The notes: a model not told the origin generated them from the letters alone. A stretch of DNA of 64,000 nt from Aurantibacter crassamenti (GCF_016811105.1 NZ_JAFBGM010000001.1:2112126-2176125), one strand, 5' to 3'. Positions 8,151 to 17,250 are shown, counted from the stretch's first letter. A program made the numbers and translations.

Positions 8151-10301
8151 TTAATTCGCATACAAATCTTTTAAGTCTTCAAGTGCTTGCGAAGGATTAC
8201 TATCAGCTTTTGCTGCAATGATTTTTAGTTTTTCTTGTATTGAATCATCAATATCCTTTGAATTTTTGAGACCTTTTACCAATCCCTTGATTCCAACGGA
8301 CTGCCATTCAATTGAATTTGAAAGGGTAGGTTTGCTTAACATATTTAATATAGTTGAAACCTCATTTTTTGTATTGCGAGCTCCGATTATCTGCGAACAA
8401 GTTTCAAAAAAATCGAGTTTCCACGAGGCGGTTTCTTTAAAAAATGAATTCTTGTCTAAAGTTTTTATTAGATCAACACTAGACCCAACTTCTGAACTTA
8501 AAACTGCCGTTCTAAACCATGAACTTTGTCCGTGTAATTGCAATGTTTTTGTTAGTGTGTTAATTACGGAGGCATCCTTAAATTCACCTAAACTTAAGGT
8601 TGCTTGAAAAGCCACTCGAATTGAAGTATCAGAAATTAGTTCTTGCAACTGTGCTAAACATTCTGGAAATCGTTCGGCAAGTATGGCTGCATTTTCACGC
8701 ACGCCTGACGATGAATCTTGCAATGCTGTATTCACTATGGTAGCATCCAAAGCATCCATTCCTTCTAAAACATATAGCGCGTTTAATCTAACCTTTGGAT
8801 TCTCATTTTGGGCGAATAAAGTTTTCACTTCAGGTACCACACTTTTATCTTGGCGTTCTAACAGCAGTCGTTGTGCTGTACGATTCCACCACCGATTTTC
8901 ATGCGTTAAGGTTTTAACCAAGGCAGAAGATGTTGCTTTTGTAAGATTCGGATACACTGCTTTATATGGCGCTGCATCTGTGGGAACTATTCTGTAAATA
9001 CGACCATAGGTGTTACCAGCATCAAAGTCCATGGTTTCCTGTAAGTCTTCTGGTATCGACATTGGTGTTTCAATATGTTGTCTGTACATATCCATCAGAT
9101 ATAAATATCCGTCAGGCCCCACCGATAAATTTGAAGGACGAAACCATGAATCTGTAGTCGCCATAAATTCGTTGTCTTTTTCATTAGCTCCACGTTTAGC
9201 AGCACTATAAGGAACACTATCAACAACTTCAAGAATATCACGGTGCACAAGATTACCCGCAACATCACCAGTGAAAATATTTCCGTAGTAGGTTTTGGAA
9301 AACTTATCACCACCATAGTAGGTGCCACCCGAAGCTCCTGTAAAATGATCACGTGCATATTCTACACGGTCAAGATTATTTTCTTGATAATTTTTGTTGC
9401 GTCGATTTGTACGTTCTTGTCTCCAATAGGGTGTTTCACTCAACTGGTTCATAAGTGGGTCATGGTCGGAAATATTTTGATTTGAAAGTTTAGCTGAGGA
9501 TGGCAGAAACGGATTTCTTTCCAGATATCTCATGGGTACAACCACCTCACGAATGTGTAATGAATTTGCGGTGAAAAATCGGTGCCCCCAATCGTCAATG
9601 GCAAGTCCAAATTGACCAGGACCGGTACTACGTTCAAATTGATTTCGATCCAAACGAAAACGAAAATCGGCACCTTGAATATTTAGCTTTGGCGCATTTG
9701 GCTTTCGGCTAAAACTAATCTCACCGGCCTGCCCAGCATTATTTGCATAGATCCAATTATCAACGCCAAAACGAAGGTTGGTAATTTGTGCCTCTTCATT
9801 TTTATTAAAAAAACCTGTGAAAAGAATCTCTTTAAAATCAGAGCGACCATCTCCGTCAGTATCTTTATAATAGGTGATGTTTGGTGCGGCACAAACCAAC
9901 AGACCACCTTTCCATGGCAGTATGCTAGTAGCCTCTCTAAGACCGTCAATAAAAACTGTAGAGGTGTCTGCCTGGCCGTCATCGTTGGTGTCTTTTAGTA
10001 GAACAATTTCACCTTTTCCTTTTACCGCATCGGGCTTATAAGCGTCTAACATACCCACAACATAAGCATTGCCATCGCCATCATATTGCATGGCGACAGG
10101 GTCGATAACTAATGGTTCGGCTGCGAAAATTTCTGCTTTAAAATTATCGGCAAACTGAAAAGTTTTTATAGATTCTTCGGGACTCAGTGGACCTTCATAT
10201 AGCGACTCACTCTTACAGGAAGCCAAGAGAAGTATAATTAACAATTGCTTAGAAATACTGAAGTACTTTTTTAAGATGTTATATTTGATTTTTAACTGCA
10301 T
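8151..10301 (-). CDS. PVC-type membrane-bound dehydrogenase-like beta-propeller lipoprotein with HEAT repeats
   Basis: 716 residues. A signal peptide with lipobox LASC (Cys29) predicts a lipoprotein. Residues about 45-470 resemble the putative membrane-bound dehydrogenase domain first described in Pirellula and Verrucomicrobia (propeller with DGDGNAYV, DTNDDGQAD and DTDGDGRSDF calcium-type loops; NLSVGPDGYLYLMDMYRQ near the end). Residues about 480-700 form HEAT-like helical repeats. The C-terminal cytochrome c domain (CxxCH) that many relatives carry is absent. A separate HiPIP gene lies 81 bp downstream and could replace it as electron acceptor; this is inference. The catalytic substrate is unknown. 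Confidence 0.8.
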   Translation of the reverse strand: MQLKIKYNILKKYFSISKQLLIILLLASCKSESLYEGPLSPEESIKTFQFADNFKAEIFAAEPLVIDPVAMQYDGDGNAYVVGMLDAYKPDAVKGKGEIVLLKDTNDDGQADTSTVFIDGLREATSILPWKGGLLVCAAPNITYYKDTDGDGRSDFKEILFTGFFNKNEEAQITNLRFGVDNWIYANNAGQAGEISFSRKPNAPKLNIQGADFRFRLDRNQFERSTGPGQFGLAIDDWGHRFFTANSLHIREVVVPMRYLERNPFLPSSAKLSNQNISDHDPLMNQLSETPYWRQERTNRRNKNYQENNLDRVEYARDHFTGASGGTYYGGDKFSKTYYGNIFTGDVAGNLVHRDILEVVDSVPYSAAKRGANEKDNEFMATTDSWFRPSNLSVGPDGYLYLMDMYRQHIETPMSIPEDLQETMDFDAGNTYGRIYRIVPTDAAPYKAVYPNLTKATSSALVKTLTHENRWWNRTAQRLLLERQDKSVVPEVKTLFAQNENPKVRLNALYVLEGMDALDATIVNTALQDSSSGVRENAAILAERFPECLAQLQELISDTSIRVAFQATLSLGEFKDASVINTLTKTLQLHGQSSWFRTAVLSSEVGSSVDLIKTLDKNSFFKETASWKLDFFETCSQIIGARNTKNEVSTILNMLSKPTLSNSIEWQSVGIKGLVKGLKNSKDIDDSIQEKLKIIAAKADSNPSQALEDLKDLYAN

Positions 10302-10560
10302 CGTTTTGTTTGGTGGTATTAAGGCTTGTTTTGTTTTTTTGAACGTAATTGTTGTAAGGAAGAATTTATGCTATTAGTACCTAAAATGAACTGAGTACTC
10401 TAAAATACGGCTTAAGATGTTATGATGAAAGCTTGTAAAAAAATCAATAAAAAATAGGAGTCATATTTTGAAGAGATAATGTTCTTAAATTACTGTAATT
10501 TAATAAAGTTAAAAAGCTAAAGTTGAATCCGTTGGAAGATAATTATCCATATAAAAAGCT

Positions 10561-10866
10561 ATGATTTACATTACACAATTGATTTATATAATTGAAGGAC
10601 AAGAAGAAGTTTTTCATCAATTTGAGGAGATGGCTATTCCAACAATTTTAAAATATAACGGTAGGCTAACACTAAGAATACGACCTCAAAATGATTCAGT
10701 AATTGAAAGAAATATTGAGAAGCCTTATGAAATTCATTTGGTGGAATTTGATTCGCAAGCCGATTTTGATAATTTCAAAAATGATGAAGAGCGAAAAAAA
10801 TTCTTGCATTTAAAAGAGCAATCAATTAAATCTTCAATTATGATACAAGGCACAAAATTGATGTAG
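10561..10866 (+). CDS. Small DUF1330-like protein
   Basis: 101 residues with no signal peptide. The pattern (IYITQLIYI at the N-terminus, ILKYNGRL, HLVEFDSQADFDNF) fits the dimeric alpha-beta barrel of DUF1330-type proteins, whose function is unknown. Only 3 bp separate its stop from the exported methyltransferase, so they are probably one operon. The family assignment is moderate. Confidence 0.65.
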   Translation: MIYITQLIYIIEGQEEVFHQFEEMAIPTILKYNGRLTLRIRPQNDSVIERNIEKPYEIHLVEFDSQADFDNFKNDEERKKFLHLKEQSIKSSIMIQGTKLM

Positions 10867-10869
10867 CAA

Positions 10870-11589
10870 ATGAAAAAATTTAGTTTCGTACCGATAATTA
10901 TTGTTTTGTTGATTTCAGTGTTTCAATGTGTGGGACAAGAAGGTGTAACAAACGAGAAATATACCTACAAACTGGGTGACCCAAATGGTACTGGAAAATG
11001 GTATCTCGGTCGCGAGATTTCACATGTGATGGGTTTTCAAGGTATGGCATGGCTTGATCGGCCCAAGCGTGAAGCTGAAGAAAACACGTCTAAATTGCTT
11101 GGTAATTTAAATATTGAAGCAGATGATACTATAGCTGATATTGGTGCAGGTTCAGGGTATCATGTATTTCAAATGGCACCGAGTATAACTAGTGGACTAA
11201 TTTATGCGGTTGACATTCAAGATGAAATGTTAGCTGAACTCGAGCGTAAAAAAGAAAACGGAAATCATAAAAATATTAAAATCATAAAAGGTAGTGAGCG
11301 CAGTGTAAATCTTCCGGAAAATGCTGTTGCAAAGGTACTTTTGGTTGATGTGTATCACGAGTTCGATTATCCTTTTGAAATGATTACTTCCATAAAAAAA
11401 GCCCTTCATGTTGATGGAAAAATTTACCTTATTGAGTATCGAGGTGAAGACGAAAATGTACCCATTAAAAAGCTGCATAAGATGACCGAAAAACAAGCAG
11501 TTAAAGAAATGAAAGCAGCAGGTATGAAATTGGAGAAAAACATAGACAATCTACCTTGGCAACATTGTATGGTTTTTGTTAGAGGGTAG
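10870..11589 (+). CDS. SAM-dependent methyltransferase with an N-terminal signal sequence
   Basis: 239 residues. Residues about 70-200 form a class I methyltransferase fold with motif I IADIGAGSGYH, an acidic loop (YAVDIQDEM) and LLVDVYHEF as motif IV. The first 24 residues look like a secretion signal (KKFSFVPIIIVLLISVFQCVG), which is odd because S-adenosylmethionine is a cytoplasmic cofactor. Related annotated proteins with such signals exist in Bacteroidota and Planctomycetes, so this is unlikely to be a misread start. It is translated right after the DUF1330-like gene. The substrate is unknown. Confidence 0.8.
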   Translation: MKKFSFVPIIIVLLISVFQCVGQEGVTNEKYTYKLGDPNGTGKWYLGREISHVMGFQGMAWLDRPKREAEENTSKLLGNLNIEADDTIADIGAGSGYHVFQMAPSITSGLIYAVDIQDEMLAELERKKENGNHKNIKIIKGSERSVNLPENAVAKVLLVDVYHEFDYPFEMITSIKKALHVDGKIYLIEYRGEDENVPIKKLHKMTEKQAVKEMKAAGMKLEKNIDNLPWQHCMVFVRG

Positions 11590-11624
11590 GGGTTGTAGCA
11601 AAAATAAATATCAACGCTAAACAA

Positions 11625-11660
11625 AAAATCCCAACAAGCTAACTTGATGGGATTTTGTCT
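11625..11660. terminator. Terminator shared by ssrA and the methyltransferase gene
   Basis: The stem AAAATCCCA (11625-11633) pairs with TGGGATTTT (11648-11656), and an inner CAAG/CTTG pairing extends it. On the minus strand it is followed by TTTTTTG, a good terminator for the tmRNA. On the plus strand the T-tract is shorter. Confidence 0.75.
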
Positions 11661-11682
11661 ACAATACATTTGTGAGTATTAG

Positions 11683-12077
11683 TGGAGCCGGGGAGAATCG
11701 AACTCCCGTCCAAACAAGCAACGCCAGTGCTTTCTACATGTTTAGTTTCCGCTTAATTTTCGACGCAAGCCTGACCGGAAACGGCCTAACAAACGCTTAT
11801 CTTCTTAAGATTTTGGTGCTACTATCAAAGAACTAGTAGCCTTATATCGACATTTATGGTGCTCGTAATTGAATCGCTGTCGACAGAGGCTATTCACGAA
11901 CATCTCGCTTCTCTACCTAGTAGAGACGAGGCTAATCTTACTATAATTCAGATTAAGCGGCAAGAGCGTAGTTATTATCGCCAATTAAAAGTGTGAAAAA
12001 TGATATTAACGAGCTGTTTCTCAGCGCTCGACATGCTTACAATGCCATTGGTCTCGCTGTCAAAACCAGTCGGCCCC
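11683..12077 (-). ncRNA. ssrA: Transfer-messenger RNA (tmRNA)
   Basis: The 3' half of the tRNA-like domain is visible on the minus strand: a T-arm (GGGAGTTCGATTCTCCC) followed by acceptor strand CGGCTCC and discriminator A at 11683. The matching 5' acceptor strand GGGGCCG begins at 12077 and is followed by the D-loop region GACTGGTTTTGACAGCG. The tag reading frame at 11953-11982 encodes GDNNYALAA then TAA, a typical Bacteroidota proteolysis tag. The molecule rescues stalled ribosomes with SmpB. The DNA after the discriminator reads CTA rather than CCA, so the CCA end must be added after transcription. Confidence 0.95.
11953..11982 (-). other. ssrA: tmRNA tag-peptide reading frame (GDNNYALAA)
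   Basis: Minus-strand codons GGC GAT AAT AAC TAC GCT CTT GCC GCT TAA give GDNNYALAA-stop. The YALAA end is the degradation signal recognised by ClpXP-type proteases. Confidence 0.93.
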
Positions 12078-12439
12078 AAAATGTTAATGAACTTTTTAAT
12101 GGCGTTCGAGCGGGCTATTCGCTGTATTTTTTTGTTGTAATCTCGAGTGATGTCGAAAGAAAACAAAAAAGATGTCGCTACTATCCCTAACGCAATCATC
12201 AATAAAAAAAGATAGCAAAGGTACACAATTCAAGCAGTATTCGACCCCACGACGATATACCTTAGCTATATAGCTTGTGTACCTCTACTATTTAGTAGTA
12301 ATTATACAAAATTCATACCAAAATAGTGCTAGTTATTCAGAATATTAAAAGTGCCGAAAATAGCCATAAATAGGCTATTGGCAGCTATTTTTTAACTGTC
12401 AAAAAGTCGTTTTTACTAGAATACGAATAAAAATTATTA
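12078..12439 (-). promoter_or_regulatory. ssrA upstream region with probable promoter at 12216-12223
   Basis: This 362-bp stretch holds no gene. Read on the minus strand, TACCTTTG at 12216-12223 matches TAnnTTTG exactly and would start transcription near 12209. That gives a precursor with roughly 130 nt in front of the mature tmRNA 5' end, to be removed by RNase P. A clear -33 TTG at the right distance is missing. The part from 12230 to 12439 shows nothing I can name. Confidence 0.4.
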
Positions 12440-13558
12440 TTATTCACTAATAGTAACTTTCCACTCAATAACTGGGTGTTCTTCAGGTGCAGTATATGCA
12501 CCTAACGCAGTAAGTCGTAGGTTTAGTTCTGTAAGTTCAGTTAGCGTTTTTATCTGCAGCGTTTCTTTTGTTCCGGCAGCCACATTAAATATAGGCGACT
12601 TGCTATAAAAAGAAAATGGCATTGAATTTTCAAATAATAAATCACTGCTGCTAATATTTTCTATCTCAATGGCTAGCACCTGTGTTTCTTTGAGATAAGT
12701 AGCAGAATGCACTTTTATACTTGCCTTTAGTAATGGATTCAAGAATTCAGCTTTACCAATCAATAGAGAGTTATAAACGGCAACGGTTCTTCCTGCAAAT
12801 AAAGCTTCTTGCATACTATTCAAGCTTTTTTCTTTGGCAAATACTAGGGTGATAGGTCTATTGTTTCCTTTCTCGGTATAATCCCAATCAATAAGTCCGT
12901 GAACATCACTCGTACCCATTATGGTTAAGTTTTGTTCAAGTGCAAGAGCCAAAGATTCTTTTGAATAATCGTATTGGTTTATAACTTCAATACCGTGTAG
13001 CTCACCTTTTTTAATTCGTTCTTTTTGAAAGTTACTTAAAATAGGGTTTCCTTTTGGGGTTTGACGGTGCCATGCTGGGTGGTTCCAAAAAACAAATGCA
13101 TTTTGTTTTTTAGCTTCCGAAAAAGCTTTCTCTGCTTTGTCTGTCAATAATGGGTTGGCATTTTCAATAAAAATGGCATTGTTGTGGCCGACAGGGGCCG
13201 AACGAGTAATTTCTGAACCTCGAACAATTAATAAGTCATGTTCTTTAGCTTCAGCTAATGCAATTTCATATGAGCGGTTTCTATCTGGGTGTGGTATATC
13301 ATCTTTATGAGGTTGATATTCTAAATGATCAGTTAAAGAAATAGCATCGAGATTTTCACGAAGCGCTTCTTGAACCCGAATCGTTGGCCAAACATTGCCG
13401 TCAGAAAAGACTGTGTGAATATGAAAATCAGTTTTTAAAGAAACATAGCCATCAATATTAGGATAAAAAAGTGCATGCCCGTTGCTGTGCGAATGTTCTT
13501 GAGCAGAAATTAAATAAAATGAGAAGATAGAAAAGCAAATACAAAATAGTTTTTTCAT
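12440..13558 (-). CDS. PHP-domain phosphoesterase (Sb-PDE family)
   Basis: 372 residues with a signal peptide ending LISAQ. The PHP domain has the metal-ligand motifs DFHIHTVFSDG near residue 43, ISLTDHLEY near 73, RGSEITR near 113, WNHPAWHR near 159 and GTSDVHG near 217. The closest described type is the Sb-PDE family of phosphodiesterases, exported PHP enzymes that cleave phosphodiesters. The last 100 residues look like a beta-sandwich that may be accessory. It is transcribed alone, divergent from the lipoprotein gene at 13841. Confidence 0.82.
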   Translation of the reverse strand: MKKLFCICFSIFSFYLISAQEHSHSNGHALFYPNIDGYVSLKTDFHIHTVFSDGNVWPTIRVQEALRENLDAISLTDHLEYQPHKDDIPHPDRNRSYEIALAEAKEHDLLIVRGSEITRSAPVGHNNAIFIENANPLLTDKAEKAFSEAKKQNAFVFWNHPAWHRQTPKGNPILSNFQKERIKKGELHGIEVINQYDYSKESLALALEQNLTIMGTSDVHGLIDWDYTEKGNNRPITLVFAKEKSLNSMQEALFAGRTVAVYNSLLIGKAEFLNPLLKASIKVHSATYLKETQVLAIEIENISSSDLLFENSMPFSFYSKSPIFNVAAGTKETLQIKTLTELTELNLRLTALGAYTAPEEHPVIEWKVTISE

Positions 13559-13730
13559 GATAGTTGGTTTTGTTTAAAGATATCAAAAAATGGATATTTT
13601 ATATGCCGTTGCATATTTTAAAATGTTTATTAAAATGAGCTATTTAAGTAATTAAACAATTATTTCTGTAGTTGGTTTACTATAGTTTTAAATTTTACAC
13701 TAAAATGACCTAGTTTAATTGGTATCAAAT

Positions 13731-13760
13731 TATAAAATACCCACTAATGGGTATTTTATA
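13731..13760. repeat. Perfect 13-bp inverted repeat in a divergent intergenic region
   Basis: TATAAAATACCCA at 13731-13743 pairs perfectly with 13748-13760 across a 4-nt CTAA loop. It lies between two genes pointing away from each other, where a terminator is not expected, so an operator or a hairpin in a 5' leader is possible. Confidence 0.6.
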
Positions 13761-13840
13761 ATGTATATGATTATTGTATTCTTGTTTGGGTTTGCTTTGA
13801 AAGTAACCAATTTAGTTAATCAACAAAGAAATTTATTCTT

Positions 13841-15058
13841 ATGAAAAACCAGTTTAGTTTATCTATTATATTGTTATTATGTATTCAATTATTTATTAGT
13901 TCATGTAGTGAGACGGATGATAGCGTAGTACAACCAGAAATGGAAGAAAAGGAAACCGTAAAAGATGATGACGATGAAAATGATGATAGTGTTGGTAATA
14001 ATCATGTAATTGCCGAAGAATTATCGAACCAGGTAATTATAAAAGGAAGTACCAAAGCGGAGGGTATTGCACCAAGTCAAAAAGGTACCATAACTTTACA
14101 TCCAGTTGAACCAACTAATGGAAATATTGCACTTTTAGATGAAGGTTTTGAACTTCCTTTGTTTGTCGATTCTGATGCAGATGTTGTTGGGGCTTATATA
14201 GAATTTGGTGTGGTTACAAATTCTGATGGTGTAAGTGCTTTTTCTTCAGCAAGCAATCATTATGATGTAAACCTTGCAGATAATGATCAGTTTGCTAAAA
14301 GTGGTGTTTCAAATAAGTATGCCAAAAATAGGATTGAAAAATACGCAATGCAGTCAGCTAAGTTTTCTTATGCCCTTTTAGATGTCGATTTTAGCAGTGA
14401 AATTACAGATGGTGAGATATGTTATTATATTTCTGTATACGATGCTAATGGTAATATAAGTGATGCACAGCAGATTTGTATGACTGTTGTTGAATGGGGA
14501 AATAGTACTGATTTCACAGGTGTTTGGGACTATACAAAGCATGAGAGTTATCCTCCAGAAGGGGACACCATCGTTACGGCAGTTGGCGTTGAAGATTGTA
14601 CAGATGATTCGCTTGCTTGTGCTAACGGAGGCACATTAGATTTCTCATATTGTACTACCATAAATGGTCGCTCATATGAATTTAAAGCGGATGGCACCTA
14701 TGAATTTAATTCAGATGAATCAATTGTAGGAATGAATTATCAAGCAGCTTATGATACCTGCGAATCAAATTCTGTTGCTTATGATAATGTGATAGGTCAA
14801 AAAGGAAAATGGACATATAACGATGTGGATAATAGTATTATTTTGGCTGAATATGAAGCGACTTATAATCATAGTATAGATGGTACCAGTAATTACACCA
14901 ATGAATTAGGAAGTGCTTATGTTTCTAGATTGACAAAGATTAACCTTGCTAACGGAGCGTTTTCTTATGGTTGGCCACTAACAGGTATTGATATTAATGG
15001 GGATGGACTTATTAATGATGATGATAGTGGTTATGCTAACTTTTTTGATAAAAAATAA
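13841..15058 (+). CDS. Hypothetical lipoprotein with acidic linker and calcium-binding-like C-terminus
   Basis: 405 residues. A lipobox (ISSC, Cys22) predicts a lipid anchor. It is followed by a very acidic linker (KDDDDENDD) that may hold the protein off the membrane. Residues about 60-210 look like a beta-rich domain, and 220-380 like a lipocalin-type domain reporting TGVWDYTKHE and KGKWTYNDVDNSI. The last 20 residues contain DINGDGLINDDD, an EF-hand/dockerin-style calcium loop. I do not recognise a family. Its gene is preceded by a 282-bp spacer with a perfect hairpin. Confidence 0.7.
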   Translation: MKNQFSLSIILLLCIQLFISSCSETDDSVVQPEMEEKETVKDDDDENDDSVGNNHVIAEELSNQVIIKGSTKAEGIAPSQKGTITLHPVEPTNGNIALLDEGFELPLFVDSDADVVGAYIEFGVVTNSDGVSAFSSASNHYDVNLADNDQFAKSGVSNKYAKNRIEKYAMQSAKFSYALLDVDFSSEITDGEICYYISVYDANGNISDAQQICMTVVEWGNSTDFTGVWDYTKHESYPPEGDTIVTAVGVEDCTDDSLACANGGTLDFSYCTTINGRSYEFKADGTYEFNSDESIVGMNYQAAYDTCESNSVAYDNVIGQKGKWTYNDVDNSIILAEYEATYNHSIDGTSNYTNELGSAYVSRLTKINLANGAFSYGWPLTGIDINGDGLINDDDSGYANFFDKK

Positions 15059-15195
15059 TACCACCAATTCAAAAAATATGAGAAAGATTCTGTTTTAAAA
15101 CTTAGGGGTATATTTCAGCAAAAGTAATATGAGGTCATCGATTTTTAAAACAATTACATTGACCAATTTTGTAATTTGCTGACTTAAATAATAGT

Positions 15196-15555
15196 TTGAA
15201 TCCTTCTGAAGCATACATATTAAACCAATCTGAACCTTTTAGAGGTATGTTATTGCATTTACAATCCGTAATTGAAATGACAATTTTCGAGGTAGATTTG
15301 AAATACAAATATCGAATTCCATTTTATTATATTGAAGGAAAACCTTTTTGTTATCTTAATCAATCTAAAGATTATGTTGATGTGGGATTTTGGAATGCAG
15401 CACATTTGACCAAAAATGTGGAATATATGACCATAGCTGGTAGAAAAATGATGAAGTCATTACGTTATAAATCTTTAGAAGAAATTAATGATAAAATCTT
15501 AATCGAAATTTTGCAGGAGGCTTTTTTAGTGCGCAACAAAAAATTCTACAAATAA
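15196..15555 (+). CDS. DUF1801-family protein, TTG start
   Basis: 119 residues beginning at a TTG codon; no ATG lies in frame near the conserved N-terminus. The pattern (YKYRIPFYYIEGKPFCYL, VDVGFWNAAHL and a C-terminal helix) fits DUF1801/YdhG-like proteins of unknown function, which have a small alpha-beta fold. It is cytoplasmic and seems to stand alone. Confidence 0.7.
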   Translation: MNPSEAYILNQSEPFRGMLLHLQSVIEMTIFEVDLKYKYRIPFYYIEGKPFCYLNQSKDYVDVGFWNAAHLTKNVEYMTIAGRKMMKSLRYKSLEEINDKILIEILQEAFLVRNKKFYK

Positions 15556-15597
15556 CTAATAGCGTTTTGTTTTTGCATTTTTATTTTACACTACTCA

Positions 15598-17205
15598 TTA
15601 TTTTATCCACCCGTTTTCTTTATACAATTCGATATATTGATTGCTAAGGGAATCCGAATCTTTATACTTTTCTCTAACCAGATCTAGTTTTGTTTTCATA
15701 GATTTTACCACATCTGCATATGCTGGGTCATTATAAACATTGTTTAATTCCGAACCGTCTTTTTTGCGGTCGTAAAGTTCCCAAACATCAACATCATAAT
15801 AAAAGTGGATTAATTTATATTCTTTAGTCGCAAGCCCATAATGCCGTTTTACCGCATGTTCTCCTGGGTACTCGTAATAGTGATAATAAACTCCTTCTCT
15901 ATCCCATTTTTCTTTGTTACCCTTCAATAGTGGTACAAGGCTTTCACCTTGCATGTCTTTAGGTGCTGTAACTCCTGCAACTTCCAAAAATGTCTGTGCG
16001 AAATCTAGATTTTGCACCATTTCTTGCTCAGTGGTTCCAGCAGTTATTACGTTGGGCCATTTAATCAATAAAGGGGTTTTAAAAGATTCGTCATACATAA
16101 AACGTTTATCGAACCAACCGTGTTCTCCTAAGTAAAAACCTTGATCAGAAGTGTAAACAACAAGTGTATTTTCACTAAGATTTTTTTCGTCTAAATAATT
16201 AAGTAAACGCCCAACATTTTCGTCAACCGCAGCAATAGTTCCGAGATAATCTTGCATATAGCGTTGATATTTCCAAACCATTAATGTGCTATCATTCATT
16301 TCTGGAAAACGTTTAGCAAAGTCTGCATTAATTGGGTCGTAGATGGCATCCCATGCTACTATTTGTTCTGGATTTAGTCTACCAATTCGGTTTCCTATTG
16401 CATTCCAGTTCTTGATATCTAATTGTTTTGCAACGCTATCAGTCAACTTTAAATCATAGCTTAATTGCATGTGTTTTAAAAGATTCATTTCTGCGGGTGC
16501 AGCTGTAGTTTCTCGTGTTACGTAATTTTCAAAAAGTGTTTTGGGTAATGGAAATGTCTTTTTTGTAAACTCTTTGTAGTGTCGTTCAGCTGGCATCCAA
16601 GTTCTGTGTGGAGCTTTATGAAGATACATTAACATAAATGGTTTTTCAGTGTCTCTACGATTATCAAACCAATCTATAGCTAGGTCAGTAATAATATCGG
16701 TAACATAACCAGTTATAGTAGTATCCCCTTTAGTAGTAATAAACTTTGGATTGTAATAATCACCCTGTCCAGGTAAAATTTTAAATTCATCAAAACCTTT
16801 TGGGTTATTTCCAAAATGCAATTTACCAAACATGGCAGTTTGATAACCTGCTTTTTGCAGTAGCTGCGGAAAAGTAACATTAGTAGTATCAAAAGGGGAG
16901 CGGTTATCAATTTTACCATTTATATGACTATGCTTACCAGTAAGTATTACAGCCCTTGACGGCGCGCAAATGGAATTGGTAACAGTAGCATTGGTAAATA
17001 GCATGCCTTCGTTTGCTATGCGATCAATATTCGGAGTCTTAATAAGTTTGTCGTCATATGCGCTAATTGCTTGATACGCATGATCATCTGACATAATAAA
17101 AACAATGTTCGGTTTTTGTTTGTCCTTTTTCGGAGATTCTTTTTTAGTAGTACATGCGGCAAGAATGAATATACTTAGAAATACAGCCAGTTTGTTGAAG
17201 TGCAT
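15598..17205 (-). CDS. Sulfatase lipoprotein (arylsulfatase type, S1 family)
   Basis: 535 residues with lipobox LAAC (Cys18). The catalytic motif is CAPSR with the formylglycine cysteine at 80, and SDDH at 39-42 supplies metal-ligand aspartates; later GEHGWFDKR and KWP match family landmarks. It removes sulfate esters from a sugar or aryl substrate, probably at the cell surface or in the periplasm. The C-terminal tail (HYGLATKEYKLIHFYYD, then W-E-LYD) is the usual end of S1 sulfatases acting on glycans, with N-acetylglucosamine-6-sulfatase-like enzymes as one possibility. No sulfatase-maturing enzyme and no SusC/SusD pair lie in the window. Confidence 0.88.
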   Translation of the reverse strand: MHFNKLAVFLSIFILAACTTKKESPKKDKQKPNIVFIMSDDHAYQAISAYDDKLIKTPNIDRIANEGMLFTNATVTNSICAPSRAVILTGKHSHINGKIDNRSPFDTTNVTFPQLLQKAGYQTAMFGKLHFGNNPKGFDEFKILPGQGDYYNPKFITTKGDTTITGYVTDIITDLAIDWFDNRRDTEKPFMLMYLHKAPHRTWMPAERHYKEFTKKTFPLPKTLFENYVTRETTAAPAEMNLLKHMQLSYDLKLTDSVAKQLDIKNWNAIGNRIGRLNPEQIVAWDAIYDPINADFAKRFPEMNDSTLMVWKYQRYMQDYLGTIAAVDENVGRLLNYLDEKNLSENTLVVYTSDQGFYLGEHGWFDKRFMYDESFKTPLLIKWPNVITAGTTEQEMVQNLDFAQTFLEVAGVTAPKDMQGESLVPLLKGNKEKWDREGVYYHYYEYPGEHAVKRHYGLATKEYKLIHFYYDVDVWELYDRKKDGSELNNVYNDPAYADVVKSMKTKLDLVREKYKDSDSLSNQYIELYKENGWIK

Positions 17206-17250
17206 AAAACGAATTATTTTGAGCTAAAGTACCAATTTTATTGGTTTGCT

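Noticed and set aside
8966-9982. Several plus- and minus-strand open frames inside the PVC-type propeller gene
   Set aside because: They lack starts, family motifs and promoters and lie within a gene with clear domains. The low stop density is a by-product of codon use.
11975-12226. Minus-strand open frame of 83 codons beginning with a hydrophobic segment
   Set aside because: It overlaps the tmRNA 5' half and its leader; the tmRNA assignment is secure, so the frame is incidental.
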